This document shows, in pieces, positions 22,581-36,135 of a DNA stretch of 64,000 nt; position 1 is the first letter of the stretch; the number at the start of each line of letters is the position of its first letter. The stretch is taken from contig NW_027464602.1 in NCBI RefSeq assembly GCF_043290135.1, positions 3,534,001 to 3,598,000 on the forward strand. Direction: 5' to 3'. Under the pieces are notes generated by a model. It made no database searches and was not told where the DNA came from. It worked only from the letters and a program-made list of their open reading frames with translations. The position numbers and the translations under genes are program-made. The stretch comes from Rhipicephalus microplus (Eukaryota > Arthropoda > Arachnida > Ixodida > Ixodidae).

Positions 22581-25500
22581 AGTCTTGCTCCACTCTCACC
22601 ACCATCAGAACATATCTTCAAAGCTATCAGCGCAAAGAAAAAAAAGCGCCGCACCACCACCGGGTGGGCTCGAACCTCCAACCTTTCGGTTAACAGCCGA
22701 TCGCGCTAGCCAATTGCGCCAGGGAGACAGTCCTGCTCCACTCTCACCACCATCAGAACCTATCTTCAAAGCTATCAGCCCAAAGAAAAAAAGCACCGCA
22801 CCACCAACGGGTGGGCTGGAACCTCCAACCTTTCGGTTAACAGCCGATCGCGCTAGCCAAGTGCGCCAGGGAGACAGTCCTGCTCCACTCTCACCACCAT
22901 CAGAACATATCTTCAAAGCTATTAGCGCAAAGAAAAAAAGCGCCGCGCCACCTACGGGTGGGCTCGAACCTCCAACCTTTCGGTTAACAGCCGATCGCGC
23001 TAACCCATTGCGCCACGGGGACAGTCTTGCTCCACTCTCACCACTATCAGAACATATCTTCAAAGCTATCAGCGCAAAGAAAAAAAAGCGCCGCACCACC
23101 ACCGGGTGGGCTCAAAACTCCAACCTTTCGGTTATCAGCCGATCGCGCTAGCCAATTGCGCCATGAAGACAGTCCTGCTCCACTCTCACCACCATCAGAA
23201 CATATCTTCAAAGCTATTAGCGCAAAAAAAAGCGCCGCGCCACCTTCGGGTGGGCTCGAACTCCAACCTTTCGGTTAACAGCTGATCGCGCTAACCCATT
23301 GCGCCACGGGGACAGTCTTGCTCCACTCTCACCACTATCAGAACATATCTTCAAAGCTATCAGCCCAAAGAAAAAAAGCACCCCACCACCACCGGGTGGG
23401 CTGGAACCTCCAACCTTTCGGTTAACAGCCAATCGCGTTAGCCAATTGCGCCACGGAGACAGTCCTGCTCCACTCTCACCACCATCAGAACATATCTTCA
23501 AAGCTATCAGCACAAAGAGAAAAAAGCGCCGCACCACCACCGGGTGGGCTCGAAACTCCAACCTTTCGGTTAACAGTCGATCGCGCTAGCCAATTGCGCC
23601 ATGGAGACAGTCCTGCTCCACTCTCACCACCATCAGAACATATCTTCAAAGCTATTACCACAAAGAAAAAAAAGCGCCGCAACACCACCGGGTGGGCTCG
23701 AACCTCCAAACTTTCGGTTAACAGCTGATCGCGCTAGCCAATTGCGCCACGAAGACAGTCCTGCTGCACTCTCACCACCATCAGAACATATCTTCAAAGC
23801 TATTACCGCAAAGAAAAAAGCAACACACCACTCCCGGGAGGGCTCGAAATTCCAACCTTTCGGTTAACAGCCGATCGCGCTAGCCCATTGCGCAACGGAG
23901 ACAGTCTTGCTCCACTCTCACCACCATCAGAACATATCTTCAAACTATCAGCGCAAAAAACGCCCCGCACCACCACCGGGTGGGCTCGAAATTCCAACCT
24001 TTTGGTTAACAGCCGATCGCGCTTGCCCATTGCGCCACGGGGACAGTCTTGCTCCACTCTCACCACCATCAGAACATATCATCAAAGCTATCAGCCCAAA
24101 GAAAAAAAAGCGCCGCACCACCACCGGGTGGGCTCGAACCTTCAAACTTTCGGTTAACAGCCGATCGCACTAGCCAACTGCGCCACGGAGGCAGTCGTGC
24201 TCCACTCTTACCACCATCAGAACATATCTTCAAAGCTATCAGCACAAAGAAAAAAGCAACACACCACTCCCGGGAGGGCTCGAACCTCAAACTTTTCGGT
24301 TAACAGCCGATCGCGCTGGCCAATTGCTCCACGGAGACAGTCCTGCTCCACTCTCACCACCATTAGAACATATCTTTCAAGCTATCAGCCCAAAGAAAAA
24401 AAAAGCGCCGCACCACCACCGGGTGGGCTCGAACCTCCAACCTTTTGGTTAACGACCGATCGCGCTAGCCAATTGCGCCACGGAGACAATCGTGCTCCAC
24501 GCTCACCACCATCAGAAAATATCTTCAAAGCTATCATCGCAAAGAAAAAAGCAACACACCCCACCCGGGAGGGCTCGAACCTCCAACTTTTTGGTTAACA
24601 GCCGATCGCGCTAACCCATTGCGCCACGGGGACAGTCTTGATCCACTCTCACCACTATCAGAACATATCTTCAAAGCTATCAGTGCAAAGAAAAAAAAGC
24701 GCCGCACCACCACCGGGTGGGCTCGAACCTACAACCTTTCGGTTAACAGCCGATCGCGCTAGCCAATTGCGCCACAGAGACAGTCGTGCTTCACTCTCAC
24801 CACCGTCAGACCATTTCTTCAGAGCTATCGCCCCAAAGAAAAAAAAGCGCCGCACCACCACCGGGTGGGCTCGAACCTCCAACCTTTCGGTTAAAAGTTG
24901 ATCGCGCTAGCCAATTGCGCCACGGAGACAGTCCTGCCCCACTCTCACCACCGTCAGAACATTTCTTCAGAGCTATGAGCCCAAAGAAGAAAAAGCGCCG
25001 CACCACCACCGGGTGGGCTCGAAACTCCAACCTTTCGGTTATCAGCCGATCGCGCTAGCCAATTGCGCCATGGAGACAGTCCTGCTCCAGTCTCACCACC
25101 ATCAGAACATATCTTCAAAGCTATTAGCGCAAAAAAAAGCGCCGCGCCACCTTCGGGTGGGCTCGAACCTCCAACCTTTCGGTTAACAGCCGATCGCGCT
25201 AACCCATTGCGCCACGGGGACAGTCTTGCTCCACTCTCACCACTATCAGAACATATCTTCAAAGCTATCAGCGCAAAGAAAAAAAAGAGCCGCACCACCA
25301 CCGGGTGGGCTCGAACCTCCAACCTTTCGGTTAACAGCCGATCGCGTTAGCCAATTGCGCCACAGAGACAGTCTTGCTCCACTCTCAACACCATCAGAAC
25401 ATATCTTCAAAGCTACAAGCGCAAAGAAAAAAAAGCGCTGCACCACCACCGGGTGGGCTCGAACCTCCAACCTTTCGGTTAACAGCCGATCGCGCTAGCC

Positions 25501-26627
25501 AATTGCGCCACGGGGACAGTCTTGCTCCACCCTCACCACCATCAGAACATATCTTCAAAGCTATCAGCGCAAAGAAAAAAAAAGCGCCGCACCACCACCG
25601 GGTGTGCTCGAACCTCCAACCTGTCGGTTAACAGCCGATCGCGCTAGCCAAGTGCGCCAGGGAGACAGTCCTGCTCCACTCTCACCACCATCAGAACATA
25701 TCTTCAAAGCTATCAGCCCAAAGAAAAAAAAGCACCGCACCACCACCGGGTGGGCTCGAACCTCCAACCTTTCGTTTAACAGCCAATCGCGCTAGCCAAT
25801 TGCGCCACGGAAACAGTCCTGCTCCTCTCTCACCACCATCAGAACATATCTTCAAAGCTATCAGCACAAAGAAAAAAAAGCGCCGCACCACCACCGGGGA
25901 GGCTCGAAACTCCAACCTTTCGGTTAACAGCCGATCGCGCTAGCCAATTGCGCCATGGAGACAGTCCTGCTCCACTCTCACCACCATCAGAACATATCTT
26001 CAAAGCCATCAGCCCAAAGAAAAAAAAGCACCGCACCACCACCGGGTGGGCTCGAACCTCCAACCTTTCGGTTAACAGCCAATCGCGCTAGCCAATTGCG
26101 CCACGGAGACAGTCCTGCTCCACTCTCACCACCATCAGAACATATCTTCAAAGCTATTAGCGCAAAGAAAAAAAGCGCCGCGCCACCACCGGGTGGGCTC
26201 GAACCTCCAACCTTTCGGTTAACAGCCGATCGCGCTAACCCAATGCGCCACGGGGACAGTCTTGCTCCACTCTCACCACCATCAGAACATATCTTCAAAG
26301 CTATCAGCGCAAAGAAAAATAGCGCCGCACCACCACCGGGTGGGCTCGAACCTCCAACCTTTCGGTTAACAGCCGATCGCGCTAGCCAATTGCGCCATGG
26401 AGACAGTCTTGCTCCACTCTCAACACCATCAGAACATATCTTCAAAGCTACAAGCGCAAAGAAAAAAAAGCGCCGCACCACCACCGGGTGGGCTCGAACC
26501 TCCAACCTTTCGGTTAACAGCCAATCGCGTTAGCCAATAGCGCCACAGAGACAGTCCTGCTCCACTCTCACCACCATCAGAACATATCTTCAAAGCTATC
26601 AGCACAAAGAGAAAAAAGCGCCGCACC

Positions 26628-26700
26628 ACCACCGGGTGGGCTCGAACCTCCAACCTTTCGGTTACAAGCCGATCGCGCTAGCCAATTGCGCCACGGGGAC
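26628..26700 (-). tRNA. tRNA-like unit with TGT anticodon (copy 4)
   Basis: CTTGTAA loop; block copy of the unit at 9436 at offset 17192. Confidence 0.45.
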
Positions 26701-27070
26701 AGTCTTGCTCCACTCTCACCACCATCAGAACATATCTTCAAAGCTATCAGCGCAAAGAAAAAAAAGCGCCGCACCACCACCGGGTGGGCTCGAACCTCCA
26801 ACCTTTCGGTTAACAGCCGATCGCGCTAGCCAATTGCGCCAGGGAGACAGTCCTGCTCCACTCTCACCACCATCAGAACCTATCTTCAAAGCTATCAGCC
26901 CAAAGAAAAAAAGCACCGCACCACCACCGGGTGGGCTGGAACCTCCAACCTTTCGGTTAACAGCCGATCGCGCTAGCCAAGTGCGCCAGGGAGACAGTCC
27001 TGCTCCACTCTCACCACCATCAGAACATATCTTCAAAGCTATCAGCGCAAAGAAAAAAAAGCGCCGCGCC

Positions 27071-27143
27071 ACCACCGGGTGGGCTCGAACCTCCAACCTT
27101 TCGGTTATCAGCCGATCGCGCTAACCCATTGCGCCACGGGGAC
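27071..27143 (-). tRNA. tRNA-like unit with GAT anticodon (copy 3)
   Basis: Block copy of the unit at 9879, offset 17192. Confidence 0.47.
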
Positions 27144-30100
27144 AGTCTTGCTCCACTCTCACCACTATCAGAACATATCTTCAAAGCTATCAGCGCAAAG
27201 AAAAAAAAGCGCCGCACCACCACCGGGTGGGCTCGAACCTCCAACCTTTCGGTTAACAGCCGATCGCGCTAGCCAATTGCGCCACAGAGACAGTCTTGCT
27301 CCACTCTCAACACCATCAGAACATATCTTCAAACCTACAAGCGCAAAGAAAAAAAAGCGCCGCACCACCACCGGGTGGGCTCGAACCTCCAACCTTTCGG
27401 TTAACAGCCGATCGCGCTAGCCAATTGCGCCACGGGGACAGTCTTGCTCCACTCTCACCACCATCAGAACATACCTTCAAAGCTATCAGCGCAAAGAAAA
27501 AAAAGCGCCGCACCACCACCGGGTGGGCTCGAACCTCCAACCTTTCGGTTAACAGCCGATCGCGCTAGCCAATTGCGCCAGGAAGACAGTCTTGCTCCAC
27601 TCTCACCACCATCAGAACATATCTTCAAAGCTATCAGCCCAAAGAAAAAAAGCACCCCACCACCACCGGGTGGGCTGGAACCTCCAACCTTTCGGTTAAC
27701 AGCCAATCGCGTTAGCCAATTGCGCCACGGAGACAGTCCTGCTCCACTCTCACCACCATCAGAACATATCTTCAAAGCTATCAGCACAAAGATAAAAAAG
27801 CGCCGCACCACCACCGGGTGGGCTCGAAACTCCAACCTTTCGGTTAACAGCCGATCGCGCTAGCCAATTGCGCCATGGAGACAGTCCTGCTCCACTCTCA
27901 CCACCATCAGAACATATCTTCAAAGCTATTACCACAAAGAAAAAAAAGCGCCGCAACACCACCGGGTGGGCTCGAACCTCCAAACTTTCGGTTAACAGCT
28001 GATCGCGCTAGCCAATTGCGCCACGAAGACAGTCCTGCTGCACTCTCACCACCATCAGAACATATCTTCAAAGCTATTACCGCAAAGAAAAAAGCAACAC
28101 ACCACTCCCGGGAGGGCTCGAAATTCCAACCTTTCGGTTAACAGCCGATCGCGCTAGCCCATTGCGCCACGGAGACAGTCTTGCTCCACTCTCACCACCA
28201 TCAGAACATATCTTCAAACTATCAGCGCAAAAAAAAGCCCCGCACCACCACCGGGTAGGCTCGAAATTCCAACCTTTTGGTTAACAGCCGATCGCGCTTG
28301 CCCATTGCGCCACGGGGACAGTCTTGCTCCACTCTCACCACCATCAGAACATATCATCAAAGCTATCAGCCCAAAGAAAAAAAAGCGCCGCACCACCACC
28401 GGGTGGGCTCGAACCTTCAACCTTTCGGTTAACAGCCGATCGCACTAGCCAACTGCGCCACGGAGGCAGTCGTGCTCCACTCTTACCACCATCAGAACAT
28501 ATCTTCAAAGCTATCAGCACAAAGAAAAAAGCAACACACCACTCCCGGGAGGGCTCGAACCTCAAACTTTTCGGTTAACAGCCGATCGCGCTGGCCAATT
28601 GCTCCACGGAGACAGTCCTGCTCCACTCTCACCACCATTAGAACATATCTTTCAAGCTATCAGCCCAAAGAAAAAAAAAAGCGCCGCACCACCCCCGGGT
28701 GGGCTCGAACCTCCAACCTTTTGGTTAACGGCCGATCGCGCTAGCCAATTGCGCCACGGAGACAATCGTGCTCCACGCTCACCACCATCAGAAAATATCT
28801 TCAAAGCTATCATCGCAAAGAAAAAAGCAACACACCCCACCCGGGAGGGCTCGAACCTCCAACTTTTTGGTTAACAGCCGATCGCGCTAACCCATTGCGC
28901 CACGGGGACAGTCTTGCTCCACTCTCACCACTATCAGAACATATCTTCAAAGCTATCAGCGCAAAGAAAAAAAAGCGCCGCACCACCACCGGGTGGGCTC
29001 GAACCTACAACCTTTCGGTTAACAGCCGATCGCGCTAGCCAATTGCGCCACAGAGACAGTCGTGCTTCACTCTCACCACCGTCAGACCATTTCTTCAGAG
29101 CTATCGCCCCAAAGAAAAAAAAGCGCCGCACCACCACCGGGTGGGCTCGAACCTCCAACCTTTCGGTTAAAAGTTGATCGCGCTAGCCAATTGCGCCACG
29201 GAGACAGTCCTGCCCCACTCTCACCACCGTCAGAACATTTCTTCAGAGCTATGAGCCCAAAGAAGAAAAAGCGCCGCACCACCACCGGGTGGGCTCGAAA
29301 CTCCAACCTTTCGGTTATCAGCCGATCGCGCTAGCCAATTGCGCCACGGGGACAGTCTTGCTCCACTCTCACCACTATCAGAACATATCTTCAAAGCTAT
29401 CAGCGCAAAGAAAAAAAAGCGCCGCACCACCACCGGGTGGGCTCGAACCTCCAACCTTTCGGTTAACAGCCGATCGCGTTAGCCAATTGCGCCACAGAGA
29501 CAGTCTTGCTCCACTCTCAACACCATCAGAACATATCTTCAAAGCCACAAGCGCAAAGAAAAAAAAGCGCTGCACCACCACCGGGTGGTCTCGAACCTCC
29601 AACCTTTCGGTTAACAGCCGATCGCGCTAGCCAATTGCGCCACGGGGACAGTCTTGCTCCACCCTCACCACAATCAGAACATATCTTCAAAGCTATCAGC
29701 GCAAAGAAAAAAAAAGCGCCGCACCACCACCGGGTGTGCTCGAACCTCCAACCTTTCGGTTAACAGCCGATCGCGCTAGCCAAGTGCGCCAGGGAGACAG
29801 TCCTGCTCCACTCTCACCACCATCAGAACATATCTTCAAAGCTATCAGCCCAAAGAAAAAAAAGCACCGCACCACCACCGGGTGGGCTCGAACCTCCAAC
29901 CTTTCGTTTAACAGCCAATCGCGCTAGCCAATTGCGCCACGGAAACAGTCCTGCTCCTCTCTCACCACCATCAGAACATATCTTCAAAGCTATCAGCACA
30001 AAGAAAAAAAAGCGCCGCACCACCACCGGGTAGGCTCGAAACTCCAACCTTTCGGTTAACAGCCGATCGCGCTAGCCAATTGCGCCATGGAGACAGTCCT

Positions 30101-30759
30101 GCTCCACTCTCACCACCATCAGAACATATCTTCAAAGCCATCAGCCCAAAGAAAAAAAAGCACCGCACCACCACCGGGTGGGCTCGAACCTCCAACCTTT
30201 CGGTTAACAGCCAATCGCGCTAGCCAATTGCGCCACGGAGACAGTCCTGCTCCACTCTCACCACCATCAGAACATATCTTCAAAGCTATTAGCGCAAAGA
30301 AAAAAAGCGCCGCGCCACCACCGGGTGGGCTCGAACCTCCAACCTTTCGGTTAACAGCCGATCGCGCTAACCCAATGCGCCACGGGGACAGTCCTGCTCC
30401 ACTCTCACCACCATCAGAACATATCTTCAAAGCTATCAGCGCAAAGAAAAATAGCGCCGCACCACCACCGGGTGGGCTCGAACCTCCAACCTTTCGGTTA
30501 ACAGCCGATCGCGCTAGCCAATTGCGCCACGGAGACAGTCTTGCTCCACTCTCAACACCATCAGAACATATCTTCAAAGCTACAAGCGCAAAGAAAAAAA
30601 AGCGCCGCACCACCACCGGGTGGGCTCGAACCTCCAACCTTTCGGTTAACAGCCAATCGCGTTAGCCAATAGCGCCACAGAGACAGTCCTGCTCCACTCT
30701 CACCACCATCAGAACATATCTTCAAAGCTATCAGCACAAAGAGAAAAAAGCGCCGCACC

Positions 30760-30832
30760 ACCACCGGGTGGGCTCGAACCTCCAACCTTTCGGTTACAAG
30801 CCGATCGCGCTAGCAGATTGCGCCACGGGGAC
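30760..30832 (-). tRNA. tRNA-like unit with TGT anticodon (copy 5)
   Basis: CTTGTAA loop and the GCAGATT D-loop marker; lies in the first copy of the 2651-bp tandem block. Confidence 0.43.
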
Positions 30833-33410
30833 AGTCTTGCTCCACTCTCACCACCATCAGAACATATCTTCAAAGCTATCAGCGCAAAGAAAAAAAAGCG
30901 CCGCACCACCACCGGGTGGGCTCGAACCTCCAACCTTTCGGTTAACAGCCGATCGCGCTAGCCAATTGCGCCAGGGAGACAGTCCTGCTCCACTCTCACC
31001 ACCATCAGAACCTATCTTCAAAGCTATCAGCCCAAAGAAAAAAAGCACCGCACCACCAACGGGTGGGCTGGAACCTCCAACCTTTCGGTTAACAGCCGAT
31101 CGCGCTAACCAAGTGCGCCACGGAGACAGTCCTGCTCCACTCTCACCACCATCAGAACATATCTTCAAAGCTATTAGCGCAAAGAAAAAAAGCGCCGCGC
31201 CACCTACGGGTGGGCTCGAACCTCCAACCTTTCGGTTAACAGCCGATCGCGCTAACCCATTGCGCCACGGGGACAGTCTTGCTCCACTCTCACCACTATC
31301 AGAACATATCTTCAAAGCTATCAGCGCAAAGAAAAAAAAGCGCCGCACCACCACCGGGTGGGCTCGAACCTCCAACCTTTCGGTTAACAGCCGATTGCGC
31401 AAACCAATTGCGCCATGGAGACAGTCCTGCTCCACTCTCACCACCATCAGAACATATCTTCAAAGCTATCAGCCTAAAGAAAAAAAGCACCGCACCACCA
31501 CCGGGTGGGCTCGAACTTCCAACCTTTCGGTTAACAGCCAATCGCGCTAGCCAATTGCGCCACGGAGACAGTCCTGCTTCACTCTCACCACCATCAGAAC
31601 ATATCTTCAAAGCTATCAGCACAAAGAAAAAAAAGCGCCACACCATCATCGGGTGGGCTCGAACCTCCAACCTTTCGGTTAACAGCCGATCGCGCAAGCC
31701 AATTGCGCCACGGAGACAGTCCTGCTCCACTCTCACCACCATCAGAACATATCTTCAAAGCTATCAGCACAAAGAGAAAAAAGCGCCGCACCACCACCGG
31801 GTGGGCTCGAAACTCCAACCTTTCGGTTAACAGCCGATCGCGCTAGCCAATTGCGCCATGGAGACAGTCCTGCTCCACTCTCACCACCATCAGAACATAT
31901 CTTCAAAGCTATTACCACAAAGAAAAAAAAGCGCCGCAACACCACCGGGTGGGCTCGAACCTCCAAACTTTCGGTTAACAGCTGATCGCGCTAGCCAATT
32001 GCGCCACGAAGACAGTCCTGCTGCACTCTCACCACCATCAGAACATATCTTCAAAGCTATTACCGCAAAGAAAAAAGCAACACACCATTCCCGGGAAAGC
32101 TCGAAATTCCAACCTTTCGGTTAACAGCCGATCGCGCTAGCCCATTGCGCCACGGAGACAGTCTTGCTCCACTCTCACCACCATCAGAACATACCTTCAA
32201 ACTATCAGCGCAAAAAAAAGCCCCGCACCACCACCGGGTGGGCTCGAAATTCCAACCTTTTGGTTAACAGCCGATCGCGCTTGCCCATTGCGCCACGGGG
32301 ACAGTCTTGCTCCATTCTCACCACCATCAGAACATATCATCAAAGCTATCAGCCCAAAGAAAAAAAAGCGCCGCACCACCACCGGGTTGGCTCGAACCTT
32401 CAACCTTTCGGTTAACAGCCGATCGCACTAGCCAACTGCGCCACGGAGGCAGTCGTGCTCCACTCTTACCACCATCAGAACATATCTTCAAAGCTATCAG
32501 CACAAAGAAAAAAGCAACACACCACTCCCGGGAGGGCTCGAACCTCAAACTTTTCGGTTAACAGCCGATCGCGCTGGCCAATTGCTCCACGGAGACAGTC
32601 CTGCTCCACTCTCACCACCATTAGAACATATCTTTCAAGCTATCAGCCCAAAGAAAAAAAAAGCGCCGCACCACCACCGGGTAGGCTCGAAACTCCAACC
32701 TTTCGGTTAACAGCCGATCGCGCTAGCCAATTGCGCCATGGAGACAGTCCTGCTCCACTCTCACCACCATCAGAACATATCTTCAAAGCCATCAGCCCAA
32801 AGAAAAAAAAGCACCGCACCACCACCGGGTGGGCTCGAACCTCCAACCTTTCGGTTAACAGCCAATCGCGCTAGCCAATTGCGCCACGGAGACAGTCCTG
32901 CTCCACTCTCACCACCATCAGAACATATCTTCAAAGCTATTAGCGCAAAGAAAAAAAGCGCCGCGCCACCACCGGGTGGGCTCGAACCTCCAACCTTTCG
33001 GTTAACAGCCGATCGCGCTAACCCAATGCGCCACGGGGACAGTCCTGCTCCACTCTCACCACCATCAGAACATATCTTCAAAGCTATCAGCGCAAAGAAA
33101 AATAGCGCCGCACCACCACCGGGTGGGCTCGAACCTCCAACCTTTCGGTTAACAGCCGATCGCGCTAGCCAATTGCGCCACGGAGACAGTCTTGCTCCAC
33201 TCTCAACACCATCAGAACATATCTTCAAAGCTACAAGCGCAAAGAAAAAAAAGCGCCGCACCACCACCGGGTGGGCTCGAACCTCCAACCTTTCGGTTAA
33301 CAGCCAATCGCGTTAGCCAATAGCGCCACAGAGACAGTCCTGCTCCACTCTCACCACCATCAGAACATATCTTCAAAGCTATCAGCACAAAGAGAAAAAA
33401 GCGCCGCACC

Positions 33411-33483
33411 ACCACCGGGTGGGCTCGAACCTCCAACCTTTCGGTTACAAGCCGATCGCGCTAGCAGATTGCGCCACGGGGAC
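33411..33483 (-). tRNA. tRNA-like unit with TGT anticodon (copy 6)
   Basis: Second copy of the unit at 30760, offset 2651. Confidence 0.43.
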
Positions 33484-36062
33484 AGTCTTGCTCCACTCTC
33501 ACCACCATCAGAACATATCTTCAAAGCTATCAGCGCAAAGAAAAAAAAGCGCCGCACCACCACCGGGTGGGCTCGAACCTCCAACCTTTCGGTTAACAGC
33601 CGATCGCGCTAGCCAATTGCGCCAGGGAGACAGTCCTGCTCCACTCTCACCACCATCAGAACCTATCTTCAAAGCTATCAGCCCAAAGAAAAAAAGCACC
33701 GCACCACCAACGGGTGGGCTGGAACCTCCAACCTTTCGGTTAACAGCCGATCGCGCTAGCCAAGTGCGCCACGGAGACAGTCCTGCTCCACTCTCACCAC
33801 CATCAGAACATATCTTCAAAGCTATTAGCGCAAAGAAAAAAAGCGCCGCGCCACCTACGGGTGGGCTCGAACCTCCAACCTTTCGGTTAACAGCCGATCG
33901 CGCTAACCCATTGCGCCACGGGGACAGTCTTGCTCCACTCTCACCACTATCAGAACATATCTTCAAAGCTATCAGCGCAAAGAAAAAAAAGCGCCGCACC
34001 ACCACCGGGTGGGCTCGAACCTCCAACCTTTCGGTTAACAGCCGATTGCGCAAACCAATTGCGCCATGGAGACAGTCCTGCTCCACTCTCACCACCATCA
34101 GAACATATCTTCAAAGCTATCAGCCTAAAGAAAAAAAGCACCGCACCACCACCGGGTGGGCTCGAACTTCCAACCTTTCGGTTAACAGCCAATCGCGCTA
34201 GCCAATTGCGCCACGGAGACAGTCCTGCTTCACTCTCACCACCATCAGAACATATCTTCAAAGCTATCAGCACAAAGAAAAAAAAGCGCCACACCATCAT
34301 CGGGTGGGCTCGAACCTCCAACCTTTCGGTTAACAGCCGATCGCGCAAGCCAATTGCGCCACGGAGACAGTCCTGCTCCACTCTCACCACCATCAGAACA
34401 TATCTTCAAAGCTATCAGCACAAAGAGAAAAAAGCGCCGCACCACCACCGGGTGGGCTCGAAACTCCAACCTTTCGGTTAACAGCCGATCGCGCTAGCCA
34501 ATTGCGCCATGGAGACAGTCCTGCTCCACTCTCACCACCATCAGAACATATCTTCAAAGCTATTACCACAAAGAAAAAAAAGCGCCGCAACACCACCGGG
34601 TGGGCTCGAACCTCCAAACTTTCGGTTAACAGCTGATCGCGCTAGCCAATTGCGCCACGAAGACAGTCCTGCTGCACTCTCACCACCATCAGAACATATC
34701 TTCAAAGCTATTACCGCAAAGAAAAAAGCAACACACCACTCCCGGGAAAGCTCGAAATTCCAACCTTTCGGTTAACAGCCGATCGCGCTAGCCCATTGCG
34801 CCACGGAGACAGTCTTGCTCCACTCTCACCACCATCAGAACATACCTTCAAACTATCAGCGCAAAAAAAAAGCCCCGCACCACCACCGGGTGGGCTCGAA
34901 ATTCCAACCTTTTGGTTAACAGCCGATCGCGCTTGCCCATTGCGCCACGGGGACAGTCTTGCTCCACTCTCACCACCATCAGAACATATCATCAAAGCTA
35001 TCAGCCCAAAGAAAAAAAAGCGCCGCACCACCACCGGGTGGGCTCGAACCTTCAACCTTTCGGTTAACAGCCGATCGCACTAGCCAACTGCGCCACGGAG
35101 GCAGTCGTGCTCCACTCTTACCACCATCAGAACATATCTTCAAAGCTATCAGCACAAAGAAAAAAGCAACACACCACTCCCGGGAGGGCTCGAACCTCAA
35201 ACTTTTCGGTTAACAGCCGATCGCGCTGGCCAATTGCTCCACGGAGACAGTCCTGCTCCACTCTCACCACCATTAGAACATATCTTTCAAGCTATCAGCC
35301 CAAAGAAAAAAAAAGCGCCGCACCACCACCGGGTGGGCTCGAACCTCCAACCTTTTGGTTAACGGCCGATCGCGCTAGCCAATTGCGCCACGGAGACAAT
35401 CGTGCTCCACGCTCACCACCATCAGAAAATATCTTCAAAGCTCTCATCGCAAAGAAAAAAGCAACACACCCCACCCGGGAGGGCTCGAACCTCCAACTTT
35501 TTGGTTAACAGCCGATCGCGCTAACCCATTGCGCCACGGGGACAGTCTTGCTCCACTCTCACCACTATCAGAACATATCTTCAAAGCTATCAGCGCAAAG
35601 AAAAAAAAGCGCCGCACCACCACCGGGTGGGCTCGAACCTACAACCTTTCGGTTAACAGCCGATCGCGCTAGCCAATTGCGCCACAGAGACAGTCGTGCT
35701 TCCCTCTCACCACCGTCAGACCATTTCTTCAGAGCTATCGCCCCAAAGAAAAAAAAGCGCCGCACCACCACCGGGTGGGCTCGAACCTCCAACCTTTCGG
35801 TTAAAAGTTGATCGCGCTAGCCAATTGCGCCACGGAGACAGTCTTGCTCCACTCTCAACACCATCAGAACATATCTTCAAAGCTACAAGCGCAAAGAAAA
35901 AAAAGCGCCGCACCACCACCGGGTGGGCTCGAACCTCCAACCTTTCGGTTAACAGCCAATCGCGTTAGCCAATAGCGCCACAGAGACAGTCCTGCTCCAC
36001 TCTCACCACCATCAGAACATATCTTCAAAGCTATCAGCACAAAGAGAAAAAAGCGCCGCACC

Positions 36063-36135
36063 ACCACCGGGTGGGCTCGAACCTCCAACCTTTCGGTTAC
36101 AAGCCGATCGCGCTAGCCAATTGCGCCACGGGGAC
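36063..36135 (-). tRNA. tRNA-like unit with TGT anticodon (copy 7)
   Basis: CTTGTAA loop in a class I body with the ordinary D loop. Its neighbours differ from the other copies, so it sits at a block junction. Confidence 0.45.

Larger units (their letters stand above)
6140..29020. repeat. Large block duplication, offset ~17193 bp
   Basis: About 6140-11830 (5.7 kb, ~38-39 units) is repeated at about 23336-29020 with the offset drifting only between 17192 and 17196. The order of the TTT, GAT and TGT variant units is kept. This is the longest duplicated block in the window. Confidence 0.8.
30005..35306. repeat. Head-to-tail higher-order repeat, 2651 bp x 2
   Basis: About 30005-32655 and 32656-35306 are adjacent direct copies, each of 18 units, sharing the rare GGGAAAGCTCG and ACCAACGGG variants. 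Differences are few, which suggests a recent event such as unequal crossing-over. Confidence 0.85.

Noticed and set aside
30768..31550. Long open frames in the array (for example 260 residues here, again at 33419-34201, and 211 residues at 22516-23151)
   Set aside because: They are translations of the tRNA-like repeat. Frames stay open where the unit happens to be 147 bp, recur on both strands, and have no start context or domain.
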